Below, piece after piece: positions 25,541 to 34,484 of a stretch of DNA of 42,877 nt. The notes under the pieces are model-generated. The model was given only the letters and a program-made list of their open reading frames with translations. It did no database searches and had not been told where the DNA came from. Source of the stretch: Chloroflexota bacterium (GTDB lineage Bacteria > Chloroflexota > Dehalococcoidia > Lucifugimonadales > Lucifugimonadaceae). Position numbers and translations under genes: made by a program. Location of the stretch: positions 1-42,877 of the forward strand of contig PCAX01000063.1 of NCBI GenBank assembly GCA_002730795.1, read 5' to 3'. Position 1 is the first letter of the stretch; each line of letters begins with the position of its first letter.

Positions 25541-26212
25541 CTAATCAGTGGATCCAGCATTCCAGGCATCTTCCCAAAATGTTAGTTCATGTTGGGTACT
25601 TTTGTGAAAAATATCCTTCATTTTTTTACGGGAAATTTCACTAGAAATGTTACCTAGTGAATCGACATATTCCCTTAACCAAATCGTCATTTCTTGATAC
25701 GCAGGATTATTATAACCTAATATCCATCTGGCGTGAAAGGAGGCAGGATTTAAACCGTCAAGACTATAAAATCTTCTCCCAATCTCATCATAGCCCCACT
25801 GACAAGGTAATAATGATACCGCTATATCATTAACGTCCCCTTCATAAGCTGTTCGTACAAGATGGTTTGTATAGTTGATGGTGGCAGCGCTCGGAATGGT
25901 CTCATCTAAATCCAAAATATTAATACCTATATCCGTACAAAACCCTCGATGTAAATCCATTTCAATGTTCAAAGTTTCATCCAATAATTTTGACCATTTA
26001 CCCATTGTAGAAATCCTGTCACTTTTTGCTGTAGCTAAAGCCACTACTCTACAGTAGTCAATCAAAAACAAATAATCTTGTTTCATAAAGTAAGTAAATC
26101 TGTCCAGAGAAAGCGTGCCGTCACCCATAGATTTAATAAACGGATGATGTTCGTGAGCTAATTCCCATACATCCAAACATGATTTTTTTAAATCCTCCGA
26201 AAATGAAACCAT
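25541..26212 (-). CDS. tenA: TenA/THI-4 family protein (thiaminase II-like)
   Basis: 223 residues matching TenA: YFMKQDYLFLIDYCRVVALA near the N terminus, LLPCQWGYDEIG with the catalytic cysteine, and HELTFWEDAWNAG with the C-terminal glutamate. The main active-site residues of thiaminase II/aminopyrimidine hydrolase are thus present. The usual role is salvage of thiamine breakdown products. However, no thi genes or thiamine riboswitch are nearby, and it lies between a cyclophilin-like gene (2-base gap) and a dual cupin, so hydrolysis of another aromatic amine or amide is possible. The stop codon lies in a 6-bp hairpin (25537-25552). Confidence 0.88.
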   Translation of the reverse strand: MVSFSEDLKKSCLDVWELAHEHHPFIKSMGDGTLSLDRFTYFMKQDYLFLIDYCRVVALATAKSDRISTMGKWSKLLDETLNIEMDLHRGFCTDIGINILDLDETIPSAATINYTNHLVRTAYEGDVNDIAVSLLPCQWGYDEIGRRFYSLDGLNPASFHARWILGYNNPAYQEMTIWLREYVDSLGNISSEISRKKMKDIFHKSTQHELTFWEDAWNAGSTD

Positions 26213-26214
26213 AC

Positions 26215-26601
26215 TTAATAGTCCCTGATCAAATCTACAGTAATTGATTTTCCATTTTTAACGTTTGAAAGCATGGTTGCATCACCTTCCACTTTACCTA
26301 TTACAGTAACTGGTGATGCTGGTCTAATTTCTCCTTCTTCACTAATCGGAGTCGGTCCCCAAAAAAGGCAAACCGAATTCCCTGGTGGCCAATAAGCAAT
26401 ATCTCCTTTATTGACCGTTTCTACTGAAATATCTGTTGTTTCTCCACAACTGGTAATAGGAAAATACAATTCATCACCCCACGTTTGAATATTCGAATTA
26501 ATTGGTAATAATTTCAACACATGTTGAGCGAGTTCAGTAGAATTCATATCCCCCTCTAAGGTCACTTGGTCTATAGTGAACCTGACTTTCGTTTCACCCA
26601 T
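26215..26601 (-). CDS. cyclophilin-like fold protein
   Basis: 128 residues. VRFTIDQVTLEGDMN, TWGDELYFPI, DISVETVNKGDIAYWPPGNSVCLFWGPTPIS and SPVTVIGKV match the small cyclophilin-like (DUF369/DUF3830-type) proteins, which share the beta-barrel but lack the peptidyl-prolyl isomerase residues. The function of the family is unknown; members often accompany catabolic or RraA genes. The ATG directly follows the RraA stop (TAAATG) and the stop is 2 bases before tenA, so the three genes are almost certainly cotranscribed. Confidence 0.78.
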   Translation of the reverse strand: MGETKVRFTIDQVTLEGDMNSTELAQHVLKLLPINSNIQTWGDELYFPITSCGETTDISVETVNKGDIAYWPPGNSVCLFWGPTPISEEGEIRPASPVTVIGKVEGDATMLSNVKNGKSITVDLIRDY

Positions 26602-27348
26602 TTATTCACCCTTCGTCCATTTAGAAAACATTTTTTTTGTTTCATCATTGAAGGGGTAAAATTTCTTAGGCGAAATCTTCTTCCTTTGGGTGTAATCAAT
26701 TATCGCCTTTTCAATTTCGTCATGTTTCAGACAGTCACTGTAAATATCTTCTGCCATTCCTGATGGGAGAACCACGACCCCATCATCATCACCAAGAATT
26801 AAGTCACCCGGCCAAACTAAAACACCTCCACATTGTATTGGTCTGTTAACTTCATAAGGTAGAATATTTGGTTCTCCAACAGTAGGTGTACTTCCCCCAG
26901 CAAATACAGGATAACCGTATTTAATCACTTTGTACCCATCGCGCACTGCCCCATCAGTAACTAATCCTTCGCCTTCTCTTGTCAAAATTCTTGAAAAAAC
27001 TACATCTCCCCCTATACTCGTTCTTTTCAAACCCATTGCATCAGCAACTAAAACACTACCTCTCGAAAGAGTTTCAAGAGCGTCCCATCGAGGAGTTTCA
27101 TTAAAACCTTCACCGTGTTCTCCTTTTGCTATGTAATCCTGTAAGTCTGGTCTAGACGGCAGATATCTTAGTGTTACAGCAGGACCACATAGTCGTCTTC
27201 CATTTTGTAAAGATTTAACTCCTTCCATATATGTTTTGCTATACCCTAGTTTTAAAAGTTGTCCAAGAATTGTGGCATTAGATATGTTTCTAAATTTTTC
27301 GACTAAATCTTGCGATACAAGAGAAAAGGGTTCCATTTTTTTTCCCAT
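26602..27348 (-). CDS. RraA family protein (aldolase/decarboxylase-like), operon leader
   Basis: 248 residues. Core motifs are GLVTDGAVRDGYKV, with the substrate/Mg-binding Arg-Asp pair, GGDVVFSRIL upstream and PGDLILGDDDGVVVLP downstream. This variant has about 40 extra residues after the core (PYEVNRPIQCGGVLVWP region) and a basic C-terminal helix. It is probably an aldolase or decarboxylase for a 2-oxo acid. Starts at 27348 or 27336 are both possible. It begins the six-gene unit RraA-cyclophilin-like-tenA-cupin-methyltransferase-crcB and faces mobA across the palindrome at 27381-27402. Confidence 0.87.
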   Translation of the reverse strand: MGKKMEPFSLVSQDLVEKFRNISNATILGQLLKLGYSKTYMEGVKSLQNGRRLCGPAVTLRYLPSRPDLQDYIAKGEHGEGFNETPRWDALETLSRGSVLVADAMGLKRTSIGGDVVFSRILTREGEGLVTDGAVRDGYKVIKYGYPVFAGGSTPTVGEPNILPYEVNRPIQCGGVLVWPGDLILGDDDGVVVLPSGMAEDIYSDCLKHDEIEKAIIDYTQRKKISPKKFYPFNDETKKMFSKWTKGE

Positions 27349-27380
27349 TGGGCAATTGAATAACTGGAGTTGATAAGTAT

Positions 27381-27402
27381 ATTTAAGTATAAGTACTTAA
27401 AT
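27381..27402. promoter_or_regulatory. 22-bp palindrome between RraA operon and mobA
   Basis: ATTTAAGTA and TACTTAAAT are perfect reverse complements with a TAAG spacer. The site is 33 bases before the RraA start and 34 before the mobA start, a position suited to a dimeric repressor controlling both genes. No regulator gene is adjacent. It is AT-rich, so proof needs conservation. Confidence 0.5.
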
Positions 27403-27435
27403 GTTAATAGAACAGAGAGAATAAAAAAAATATTC

Positions 27436-28131
27436 ATGGGATTTAATGGCTTATTAACAGGTGTTGTTCTAGCAGGTGGAAAATCTAAAAGACTTGGGAA
27501 AGGGAGGTCCAAGCCTTTAATACAGGTCGGCGGTAAATTACTGTTAGCTAGGGTTGTTGACACACTTAAGCCGATATGCGACGAATTAATTTTAGTAGTC
27601 AAACCAAACCAAGAAGGCGATATACCAGATTTAGGTATAGCACTTGGAACACACGTGATTACAGACACTATGCCATTTTCGGGTCCGTTGGCGGGGTTAC
27701 ATGCTGGTTTATCTGCGTCTGTGACACCTTTGTCATTTGTTGTGGGAGCGGATCATCCGTTTCTTTCAAGAAAATTAATTGAAACGATGATTAATATGTC
27801 GATGTCAACAGGAACAAAACAAACCGCCACCTCAATAGTACCCCGACATGGAGGTTATCTGTATCCATTACACTCTATATACACAAAAATCGGTTGGAGT
27901 GACTTCATTATTGAGAATTTATCTCAGGGTATTTCTTCAATATCGCAAGTTATAAAAAATGCTATAAATAGTGAATATCCCCCGGTTCAACTAATTACGG
28001 ATGAAGAAATGGAATTAATCGATCCAATGTTTATGAGTTTAATGGATATAAATAACCAGGAATCATTAATGAAGTGCCGTAAAATAGCAGACCACAAAAA
28101 ATTGTACGGTCAACCAAGGCGGAACAAGTAA
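27436..28131 (+). CDS. mobA: molybdenum cofactor guanylyltransferase MobA-like
   Basis: 231 residues from ATG 27436; the frame stays open to TTG 27370, but that would place the start upstream of the palindrome. GVVLAGGKSKRLGKGRSKPL is the NTP-binding signature, followed by FSGPLAGLHAG and GADHPFLS, which corresponds to the metal-binding D-x-P of MobA. The protein would attach GMP to molybdopterin. A more general nucleotidyltransferase role is possible because the usual CDMP is GADHP. It ends 5 bases before the convergent permease gene. Confidence 0.85.
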   Translation: MGFNGLLTGVVLAGGKSKRLGKGRSKPLIQVGGKLLLARVVDTLKPICDELILVVKPNQEGDIPDLGIALGTHVITDTMPFSGPLAGLHAGLSASVTPLSFVVGADHPFLSRKLIETMINMSMSTGTKQTATSIVPRHGGYLYPLHSIYTKIGWSDFIIENLSQGISSISQVIKNAINSEYPPVQLITDEEMELIDPMFMSLMDINNQESLMKCRKIADHKKLYGQPRRNK

Positions 28132-28136
28132 TTCTA

Positions 28137-31100
28137 TTATTCATACCGAAGTGCTTCTGACGGACTAACTTTCGACGCCTGTCGAGCAGGTAAAAACGTG
28201 GTCACTAGCGAGAAAATTAATGTAACTAAAACCACCATTCCTACGTTTCCCCAAGGAATTGCGAAGGTAACACCTTCAGATTCCTGGCTTATAGTTTTGA
28301 ATATGTTCCATGCAATCAAAGTCCCCAGACCTATTCCAAGAACTGAACCAAGTACTGCAACAATCCCTGATTCCATAAGAAATTGAAGTTGCACCATCCG
28401 CTCTTTGAATCCAATAGCCCTCATCATTCCTATCGATTGACGACGTTCGACAACTGCTCGGAAGGCAATTACTCCTATGGATGCTACGCCTACCAACAAA
28501 CCAAGTCCCATAAAACCTTGGAACAATTGGTTGAACGCATTGCTTTGCGTTTGATTTTCGTCTATGTAACTTTTGATGGATCTAGATTTCATCCCATGTT
28601 CGATAAACACTGTATCTAGAAGTAGAGCTATTTCATCAGCTCTTAGCGGGTCACTTAGCTTGAATTTATATTCAGTGAAGGGTACAAATTTATCAGAAAC
28701 TTGCTGAAGCACGGAATGATGCATATAAATATCATTTCCACTGTTTTCAAAACTATCTGCAAAACTATCGAGAACACCAATCACCTTACGTTTAACGGCA
28801 GTATCAAGACTTCCTTGGCCGATTGGAGGACGCAAGGTAATACTTACACTTTTCATTTGCCCCTTCTCAGCTGGGTCAATCCCTTCAATTTTGAACGAGG
28901 AAGGATCGACGGGAGGTCCAAAACCGCCATCAGTCGAAATAATGTTTCCAGCAACAACTGCTAGTTCAGGATTTGTTGCAACTGCCTCCCAAATTTCAGC
29001 TGAAGTTCCACCATATTCGGAATCCCAATGCGTAAGTTGATATGTGTTATTTTGTAACCAAGATTCATCAGAAGCACGAATACGAGCGCTTTTATATTGC
29101 ATTTCTTCACCACCATCTTGGCGTACTTCAACCCTCACTCTAGCCTGCGAAGTAATTACTTTAAAATCTGTTGTTGATAATTTTCCTGTACCTAAGGCAA
29201 GAACCTCATATGGGTCATCAATCGGTAATTCGGGCCTTATGGTCGCCCTAATATCAAATCCTCCAGACGCTCGATCAGGTTCATCTACCAATACATTGCC
29301 AAGGTTTATCAGAATGGCGAATATCATCATTGTGAATATGACAAGAGAAAACATGGCGAGTGTGAGGCCTGTACGGAGGCGAGCAGCCATAGGATATGCA
29401 ATGGCCAATTTTACAACAGGTCTCAGACCTCCCCACCGGCCTATCAATTTTGAGATAATCCACACAATTACATCGGCATTGTGCATAATCACCCAGACGG
29501 AAGCAGCGACCAGTGACACCCCTGATAGGACAAACATCTCTGGGCCACCGTCTAATTCACCTGTAATGTCTTCTAATGCGTCAAAAGGAAGAGCATAGAA
29601 CGTGAGCATTCCTAACCCAATAAATGTCATAGATACACGCCTTTGCAGTTCACCCCTATATCCACGGCGAGCAAGAAAACTTCGAATAATTAAGCCTAAA
29701 GAAACAATTACAAAACTTATCCCGACTGACACCAGGGCAGCGTTCCCTAATCCAAAACCCTTTATTCCTTTTTCCGGATCCAATCCATACACAGTCATTA
29801 TTAACCCGATCGGAAGTAAGGGCCATCCTGTAAGTAACCAAGGTTGAAAAAATTTAAAAATCTTCCAAATGATTATCAACAACCACGGGAAAATCAATAA
29901 AAGTCCCATAATAGTAAGAACTCTAATAAGTATCCCCTGACCTGATCTCCAAATAAACCATGTTTCATAGGCAAATGTAAACGGACCAAAAATCCACTTT
30001 AAAATTGTCATAGCTCGTTGCTTTGCATTTGGTATCTCGTCTGTCACAAACTCCTCACTCAAACCCCTGATAGCGACTACTATGTTTAACTTGCTGACGC
30101 GGTAAGCTGAAATTGTAACGGTTAGCGCTGTCAATACAAAACCTGCCGAAAAAGCAATAATTATGGATTGAAAAGTAACAGAATAATAGAATGTAATTTC
30201 ATCTTCATCAGCAAATCCCCGAATCATGAGTTGCATTAAAAGAACACTTGCCAGCAATCCCAAAACAGTACCGGCAATAGATGCCCCCAATGAGTAAAGC
30301 AAGCCTTCATATGTAAACATCTGAACCAAATGCCGTCGTTTGGTCCCAATTGCACGTAATATACCCATCTCTGTAGTTCTGGAAGCGGCAAGCATAACAA
30401 ATACAAGAAATATCAACATCAATCCGACGATAATAGAAAAAGAACCGAAAATAGTAAAAAACAAAACTATTCCGGAACTAATAATTTCAGCAAATTCGAG
30501 ACTACGGGTCTTGATAGAATCTACGTTCAATTCCACTAGTTCCGACATCGCAAAAAATAGTGACTGAGTCAAATTTTCATCTTCAAGTTTCTCGATTAAA
30601 CCCAAAATTTTGGCTTGAGTCAAACTGTCAGCGATGGCCATCTTTAACTCATCAGATGGGAGATCTTTGTCTAATTCGGGTAATAAATCCGCTAGCTTAT
30701 CACTGAAAATAGGATTAGATGAATCATTTTCTCTTTCCGTAAGTTCTGATTTTATTGCCTTCACAACCTTTGGCGTTTTCAAAAGATTAAACAACTCATT
30801 AACAGCCTGATTATTTATAAAGGCTAAACTTAGTTTTTTTGCGACTTCTTCCGATTTAATCTCATCATAAGTTACCCCCTCTACAACATAGTCCCCTGTA
30901 ACGGATACTTCTATAATGTTGTATTTGGCATCTCGATTAAACAATCTTTGAACCGTTTTAACCGGAAATAATGCAGATGACCTAGAAGATTCTGTGCCAC
31001 CAATAAGCCCAACTGGATCAACAATAGCGACAACTTTATGTTGAGTACGGCCAGTCGCTGAGACTAAAGTAAGTAGATCGTCAATGCGAAGGTCAAGTTT

Positions 31101-31688
31101 ATCTGATAAAGGTTTATTGATGACAGTTTCACCTTCTTGGAGATTTCTTATATCAATTTTGATCGGTCCATTTTCTTCTGTTCCAAGAACATCTGTAAAC
31201 CCATTCATGGAGTTAAGATCCGCACCAACAATCACAGCGTCAGAAACAGTTTTGCCACTCGTTTCATTTATCACCGGCATTTTTTCGCGGATTAAAGGAA
31301 GTATTCCATCTACCCGCGTGTCACCCTGTAATGCAGATCTCACCTCATCCACTACTGTCTCATCGAGGTAGTTATCTCCAAAGCGTGAAAATACGGGGGA
31401 ACTTAAACGAACATCAGTCCCACCTAGTGAATACAATGCACCTAAACGAATACCACTGTTAATTGAATCCCCAATAGCCAATGCAGCCATAATAATGGTT
31501 GTACTTAACATCAGTCCTGTAATGATTAATAGTGTCTGTGCCTTGCGACGAGGTATATTTCTAAGGGCAAGCTTGATTAAAACACGATTACGAGCAGCTA
31601 AAAAGATAGTAACCAAAATGATGACCAGCATTCCACTAAAGAGTGCAATAGCCAACACGTCCATTTCAATTCCAAATAATTTTTCCAC
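28137..31688 (-). CDS. ABC transporter permease with two FtsX domains (MacB/LolE-like)
   Basis: 1183 residues. A MacB-type periplasmic core follows two N-terminal helices (about residues 14-72). The first FtsX domain includes RTTEMGILRAIGTKRRHL (about 440-460). A block of four to six further helices is near 580-760, and a second extracytoplasmic domain plus C-terminal FtsX domain includes RRQSIGMMRAIGFKERM. Residues about 300-390 form a charged helical insertion. Such permeases work with a LolD-type ATPase, encoded immediately upstream, in lipid, lipoprotein or peptide extrusion. The GTG start 31688 is uncertain (ATG 31664 possible). Substrate unknown. Confidence 0.88.
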   Translation of the reverse strand: MEKLFGIEMDVLAIALFSGMLVIILVTIFLAARNRVLIKLALRNIPRRKAQTLLIITGLMLSTTIIMAALAIGDSINSGIRLGALYSLGGTDVRLSSPVFSRFGDNYLDETVVDEVRSALQGDTRVDGILPLIREKMPVINETSGKTVSDAVIVGADLNSMNGFTDVLGTEENGPIKIDIRNLQEGETVINKPLSDKLDLRIDDLLTLVSATGRTQHKVVAIVDPVGLIGGTESSRSSALFPVKTVQRLFNRDAKYNIIEVSVTGDYVVEGVTYDEIKSEEVAKKLSLAFINNQAVNELFNLLKTPKVVKAIKSELTERENDSSNPIFSDKLADLLPELDKDLPSDELKMAIADSLTQAKILGLIEKLEDENLTQSLFFAMSELVELNVDSIKTRSLEFAEIISSGIVLFFTIFGSFSIIVGLMLIFLVFVMLAASRTTEMGILRAIGTKRRHLVQMFTYEGLLYSLGASIAGTVLGLLASVLLMQLMIRGFADEDEITFYYSVTFQSIIIAFSAGFVLTALTVTISAYRVSKLNIVVAIRGLSEEFVTDEIPNAKQRAMTILKWIFGPFTFAYETWFIWRSGQGILIRVLTIMGLLLIFPWLLIIIWKIFKFFQPWLLTGWPLLPIGLIMTVYGLDPEKGIKGFGLGNAALVSVGISFVIVSLGLIIRSFLARRGYRGELQRRVSMTFIGLGMLTFYALPFDALEDITGELDGGPEMFVLSGVSLVAASVWVIMHNADVIVWIISKLIGRWGGLRPVVKLAIAYPMAARLRTGLTLAMFSLVIFTMMIFAILINLGNVLVDEPDRASGGFDIRATIRPELPIDDPYEVLALGTGKLSTTDFKVITSQARVRVEVRQDGGEEMQYKSARIRASDESWLQNNTYQLTHWDSEYGGTSAEIWEAVATNPELAVVAGNIISTDGGFGPPVDPSSFKIEGIDPAEKGQMKSVSITLRPPIGQGSLDTAVKRKVIGVLDSFADSFENSGNDIYMHHSVLQQVSDKFVPFTEYKFKLSDPLRADEIALLLDTVFIEHGMKSRSIKSYIDENQTQSNAFNQLFQGFMGLGLLVGVASIGVIAFRAVVERRQSIGMMRAIGFKERMVQLQFLMESGIVAVLGSVLGIGLGTLIAWNIFKTISQESEGVTFAIPWGNVGMVVLVTLIFSLVTTFLPARQASKVSPSEALRYE

Positions 31689-31736
31689 CTAGGACATCCT
31701 GAATATTAGGCGTAGTCCAAATACCTTCAAAGTACG

Positions 31737-32426
31737 CTAACCTGTTCCTTTATCTACAATCACTCCGTCGCTCATACGCATTATTCGATCAGTGAGCATT
31801 CCGATTTCCTCGGAATGGGTAACCAATACAAACGTTTGTTGACTTTCTTTATTTAGTCTCTTAAGCAGCTGCATAATTTCTGAAGCGTTACTAGAATCCA
31901 GGTTACCGGTTGGTTCGTCAGCCCAAACTATTGCAGGATCATTGGCAAGAGCACGTGCAATAGCAACTCGCTGTTGCTGCCCGCCTGAAAGTTCTGACGG
32001 TAAATGGGACAATCTATCACCTAGTCCAACCATTTCGAGTTTTTCTTCTGCCGACTTCGTTGCATCACGTTGACTGGATCCTGCAAGAATAAGGGGCAAT
32101 TCAACATTCTCAACGGCTGTAAGAACGGGTAAAAGGTTATAAACCTGAAATACAAACCCCATATTCTTGGCTCGATATCCACTCAAAGCATCATCTGATA
32201 ATTCGCTTAACGATTGACCATTTATGGAAACATTTCCTGAATCAATCGAATCCAAGCCTGACAGACAATTCAAAAGAGTAGTTTTACCTGAACCACTGGG
32301 GCCCATTACGGCTATCATCTCACCTTCTTCAACTTCTATTGAAACATCAACTAACGCATTAACCGTTATATCTTTAGAACGATAGGTCTTACTAACAGAT
32401 TCTGATTTTATTATCGCTCTCGTCAT
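31737..32426 (-). CDS. LolD/MacB-type ABC transporter ATP-binding protein
   Basis: 229 residues: Walker A GPSGSGKTT, Q-loop FVFQVYNLLPVLTAVENVELPL, signature LSGGQQQRVAIARALAN, Walker B IVWADEPTGNLDS and H-loop VTHSEE. The sequence LLPVLTAVENVELPL and the short length are typical of ATPases that power FtsX-type permeases. It lies 48 bases upstream of the 1183-residue permease on the same strand and surely partners it. The 105-base gap from btuD (32427-32531) shows no clear terminator, so this may be a separate transcript or a readthrough from the B12 operon. Confidence 0.94.
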   Translation of the reverse strand: MTRAIIKSESVSKTYRSKDITVNALVDVSIEVEEGEMIAVMGPSGSGKTTLLNCLSGLDSIDSGNVSINGQSLSELSDDALSGYRAKNMGFVFQVYNLLPVLTAVENVELPLILAGSSQRDATKSAEEKLEMVGLGDRLSHLPSELSGGQQQRVAIARALANDPAIVWADEPTGNLDSSNASEIMQLLKRLNKESQQTFVLVTHSEEIGMLTDRIMRMSDGVIVDKGTG

Positions 32427-32531
32427 GCCCTAACCAATTAATGATTTTGTTCAAGAATAATTCCATCTTTAATTTTACACTCAACTATTAATAAATTATT
32501 AACTTTTTTACCTCTTGAAAATATTTACCTA

Positions 32532-33326
32532 TCATATGTAAGATACAGATTTTATTTCGATATTTAAATCTCCATTCATATCATGTACCAATGCGTTAAC
32601 GGAAAAAACTTCCTTGATATTAGTTTCGGTAAGCACTTTTTTAGGGGTTCCATACGCATGCATCTTGCCGTTTTTTATTAGAAAAATTTGATCACAGGTT
32701 TTCGCAGCAAGATTGATATCATGCATGACCATTACGCATCCTGCTGCACGTTTATCGCGTTCCTCCTTTATGAGTGATGTAACTTGTATTTGATATTTTA
32801 TATCCAATCCAGACATTGGTTCATCCATCAGTATATATTCTCCTCCTTGGACAAGAAGTCGGGCTAAAAGTACAAGTTGCCGTTCTCCTCCTGAAATAGA
32901 GTTCAGTTTCCTTTGGGATAGGTCAAAAATCCCAACCCTTTCCAGAACTTCCAAAGTTCTATCGACTTCTTTTTTTCCTTCAATTTCAAATCTTCCCATG
33001 TGCACATATCTCCCCATAAGAACAGTTTCCATAACCGAAAACGGATGCATTTCCGAAAACTGCGACAGGTAGCTTATTATTCTCGCTCGTTTTGACGACG
33101 GAATTTCGAGTATTGATTTACCGTTCAGTTTGATAACACCAGTTTTAGGCTTTACCATTCCAGTTAATGTTCTCATTAAGGTTGTTTTACCACTTCCATT
33201 AGGTCCCAAAATACCAATAATTTGACCCGGAACAATTTGAATATTTATACCTTTTAACACAACGTTTCCACTAAGGACAACTTCAATATTTTTTGCTTGC
33301 AAACAATTTGTTAACAACGGAATCAA
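32532..33326 (-). CDS. btuD: cobalamin ABC transporter ATP-binding protein
   Basis: 264 residues: Walker A GPNGSGKTTLMRTLTG, LMGRYVHMGRF (typical of the siderophore/B12 ATPases), signature ISGGERQLVLLARLLVQ and Walker B YILMDEPMSGLD. It is the third gene behind the cobalamin riboswitch, 12 bases after the binding protein, so B12 or corrinoid uptake is the likely role; without the riboswitch, ferric siderophore transport would be equally plausible. The TTG start at 33326 follows AGG poorly spaced, so the true start may lie a few codons downstream. Confidence 0.9.
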   Translation of the reverse strand: MIPLLTNCLQAKNIEVVLSGNVVLKGINIQIVPGQIIGILGPNGSGKTTLMRTLTGMVKPKTGVIKLNGKSILEIPSSKRARIISYLSQFSEMHPFSVMETVLMGRYVHMGRFEIEGKKEVDRTLEVLERVGIFDLSQRKLNSISGGERQLVLLARLLVQGGEYILMDEPMSGLDIKYQIQVTSLIKEERDKRAAGCVMVMHDINLAAKTCDQIFLIKNGKMHAYGTPKKVLTETNIKEVFSVNALVHDMNGDLNIEIKSVSYI

Positions 33327-33338
33327 CCTAAAAATTTT

Positions 33339-34472
33339 TTAATTTTGATGATTTATAAAATCTTCAAATATGTAATCGTTGAATTGTTCGGGATAGAGTA
33401 ATTGTGCAAGTTCTTCTATACCCCGCACATTCCAGTGTGAAAGAGTTGTATTGTATTGCGGAGTAACGTAATAAATCCGTTTATTGATGATTGCTGGGAC
33501 CTCTGCAAGAACTGGATCCGATAAAAGCTGTTTTTTGAATTCTATGGCACTCGCTTCAGGTTGTGGTAGTAAAACAGCATCTGGATTGATAGCGGCGATC
33601 GATTCTATGCTCACTTCTTGATGTCCGCTTATACCGGAATCGGCCGCAGCATTAATAGCAGAAACTTGTTCAATAATCCCACCTTCGGTCGACCCAGAGC
33701 CTGCCGCAAAAATAGTTGACCATTTAGTTATTGATAAAACTCTAAGTTTTTCTTCGACAGGAATATTTTTCACAACCACTTTAACTCTTTTCTCAATTTC
33801 TTCAACCAACGACAACGCTTCGTACTCTTGACCTAATGCATAACCCATAAGGAGAATATTCGGTATGTTACCCATAGTTGAATCATCTAATTCAGCTCTT
33901 AAAACAGGAATTCCCACATCCTTCAGAATTGCAACAGTTTCTGGATCGGTAAATTTAGACGCTATGACAATATCTGGGTCTAAAGCCACAACTTCTTCTG
34001 GATCATACCCAATTTGTTTATGTGAGGAAGAAATTTCAACGATGTTCGATGTCGAAGGATCAGTGTAGAAATCATAAACGGCACTAATTCTATTGAAATC
34101 CATAATTGCTGCAATTATCTCTGCATGTCCAAGAGACAACGGGTGCACTTTTTCAGGTACTGAGTCAATAGTTATTTTACCCGCAGAAGATTGTATTTCT
34201 CTAGGCCATCCAAAGTTGTTAGCATCTATAATTCCATCGACAGTACTAAATTTTTCAAGGCCTACTAAATGTTCAATTTTATTAATATTTGAACTGTTAT
34301 AATTTTTTAACTTATGACTTTCTGGGTGTCCTGTATTACCGTCATTTCCGGTTGAAGTTTCAACCACCGATTGGCATGAGGAAATGGTAAAAGGAAAAAT
34401 TACACTAATCAAAATCAGTGTTCCCATTGAAAAGATTTTCCAAAGAATTATCAGTTTACTCAGAATAACCAA
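33339..34472 (-). CDS. btuF: cobalamin-type substrate-binding lipoprotein
   Basis: 377 residues. A hydrophobic signal ends in FTISSCQ, a lipobox, so the mature protein is lipid-anchored. The binding-protein fold of the BtuF/FhuD type follows: LGHAEIIAAIM, VVALDPDIVIASK, ILLMGYALGQE and a C-terminal AINPDAVLLPQP lobe. A low-complexity Ser/Asn-rich stretch (about residues 35-60) links lipid and domain. It sits between permease (12-base gap) and ATPase genes, so it delivers corrinoid to BtuC. The start at 34472 or at the Met about 15 codons later are both possible. Confidence 0.88.
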   Translation of the reverse strand: MVILSKLIILWKIFSMGTLILISVIFPFTISSCQSVVETSTGNDGNTGHPESHKLKNYNSSNINKIEHLVGLEKFSTVDGIIDANNFGWPREIQSSAGKITIDSVPEKVHPLSLGHAEIIAAIMDFNRISAVYDFYTDPSTSNIVEISSSHKQIGYDPEEVVALDPDIVIASKFTDPETVAILKDVGIPVLRAELDDSTMGNIPNILLMGYALGQEYEALSLVEEIEKRVKVVVKNIPVEEKLRVLSITKWSTIFAAGSGSTEGGIIEQVSAINAAADSGISGHQEVSIESIAAINPDAVLLPQPEASAIEFKKQLLSDPVLAEVPAIINKRIYYVTPQYNTTLSHWNVRGIEELAQLLYPEQFNDYIFEDFINHQN

Positions 34473-34484
34473 ACGTCTACCTTT

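Noticed and set aside
25537..25552. Hairpin at the tenA stop as a terminator
   Set aside because: Stem TCCACT/AGTGGA is present but no T tract follows; the downstream cupin gene is close and likely cotranscribed.
25474..27435. Thiamine riboswitch near tenA
   Set aside because: No CTGAGA element or ACCCTTTGAACCTGAT-like segment was found upstream of tenA or of the operon leader.
29044..29598. 184-codon plus-strand open frame inside the permease gene
   Set aside because: It is antisense to the clear FtsX permease, shows no motif, and its composition reflects the reverse complement of membrane codons.
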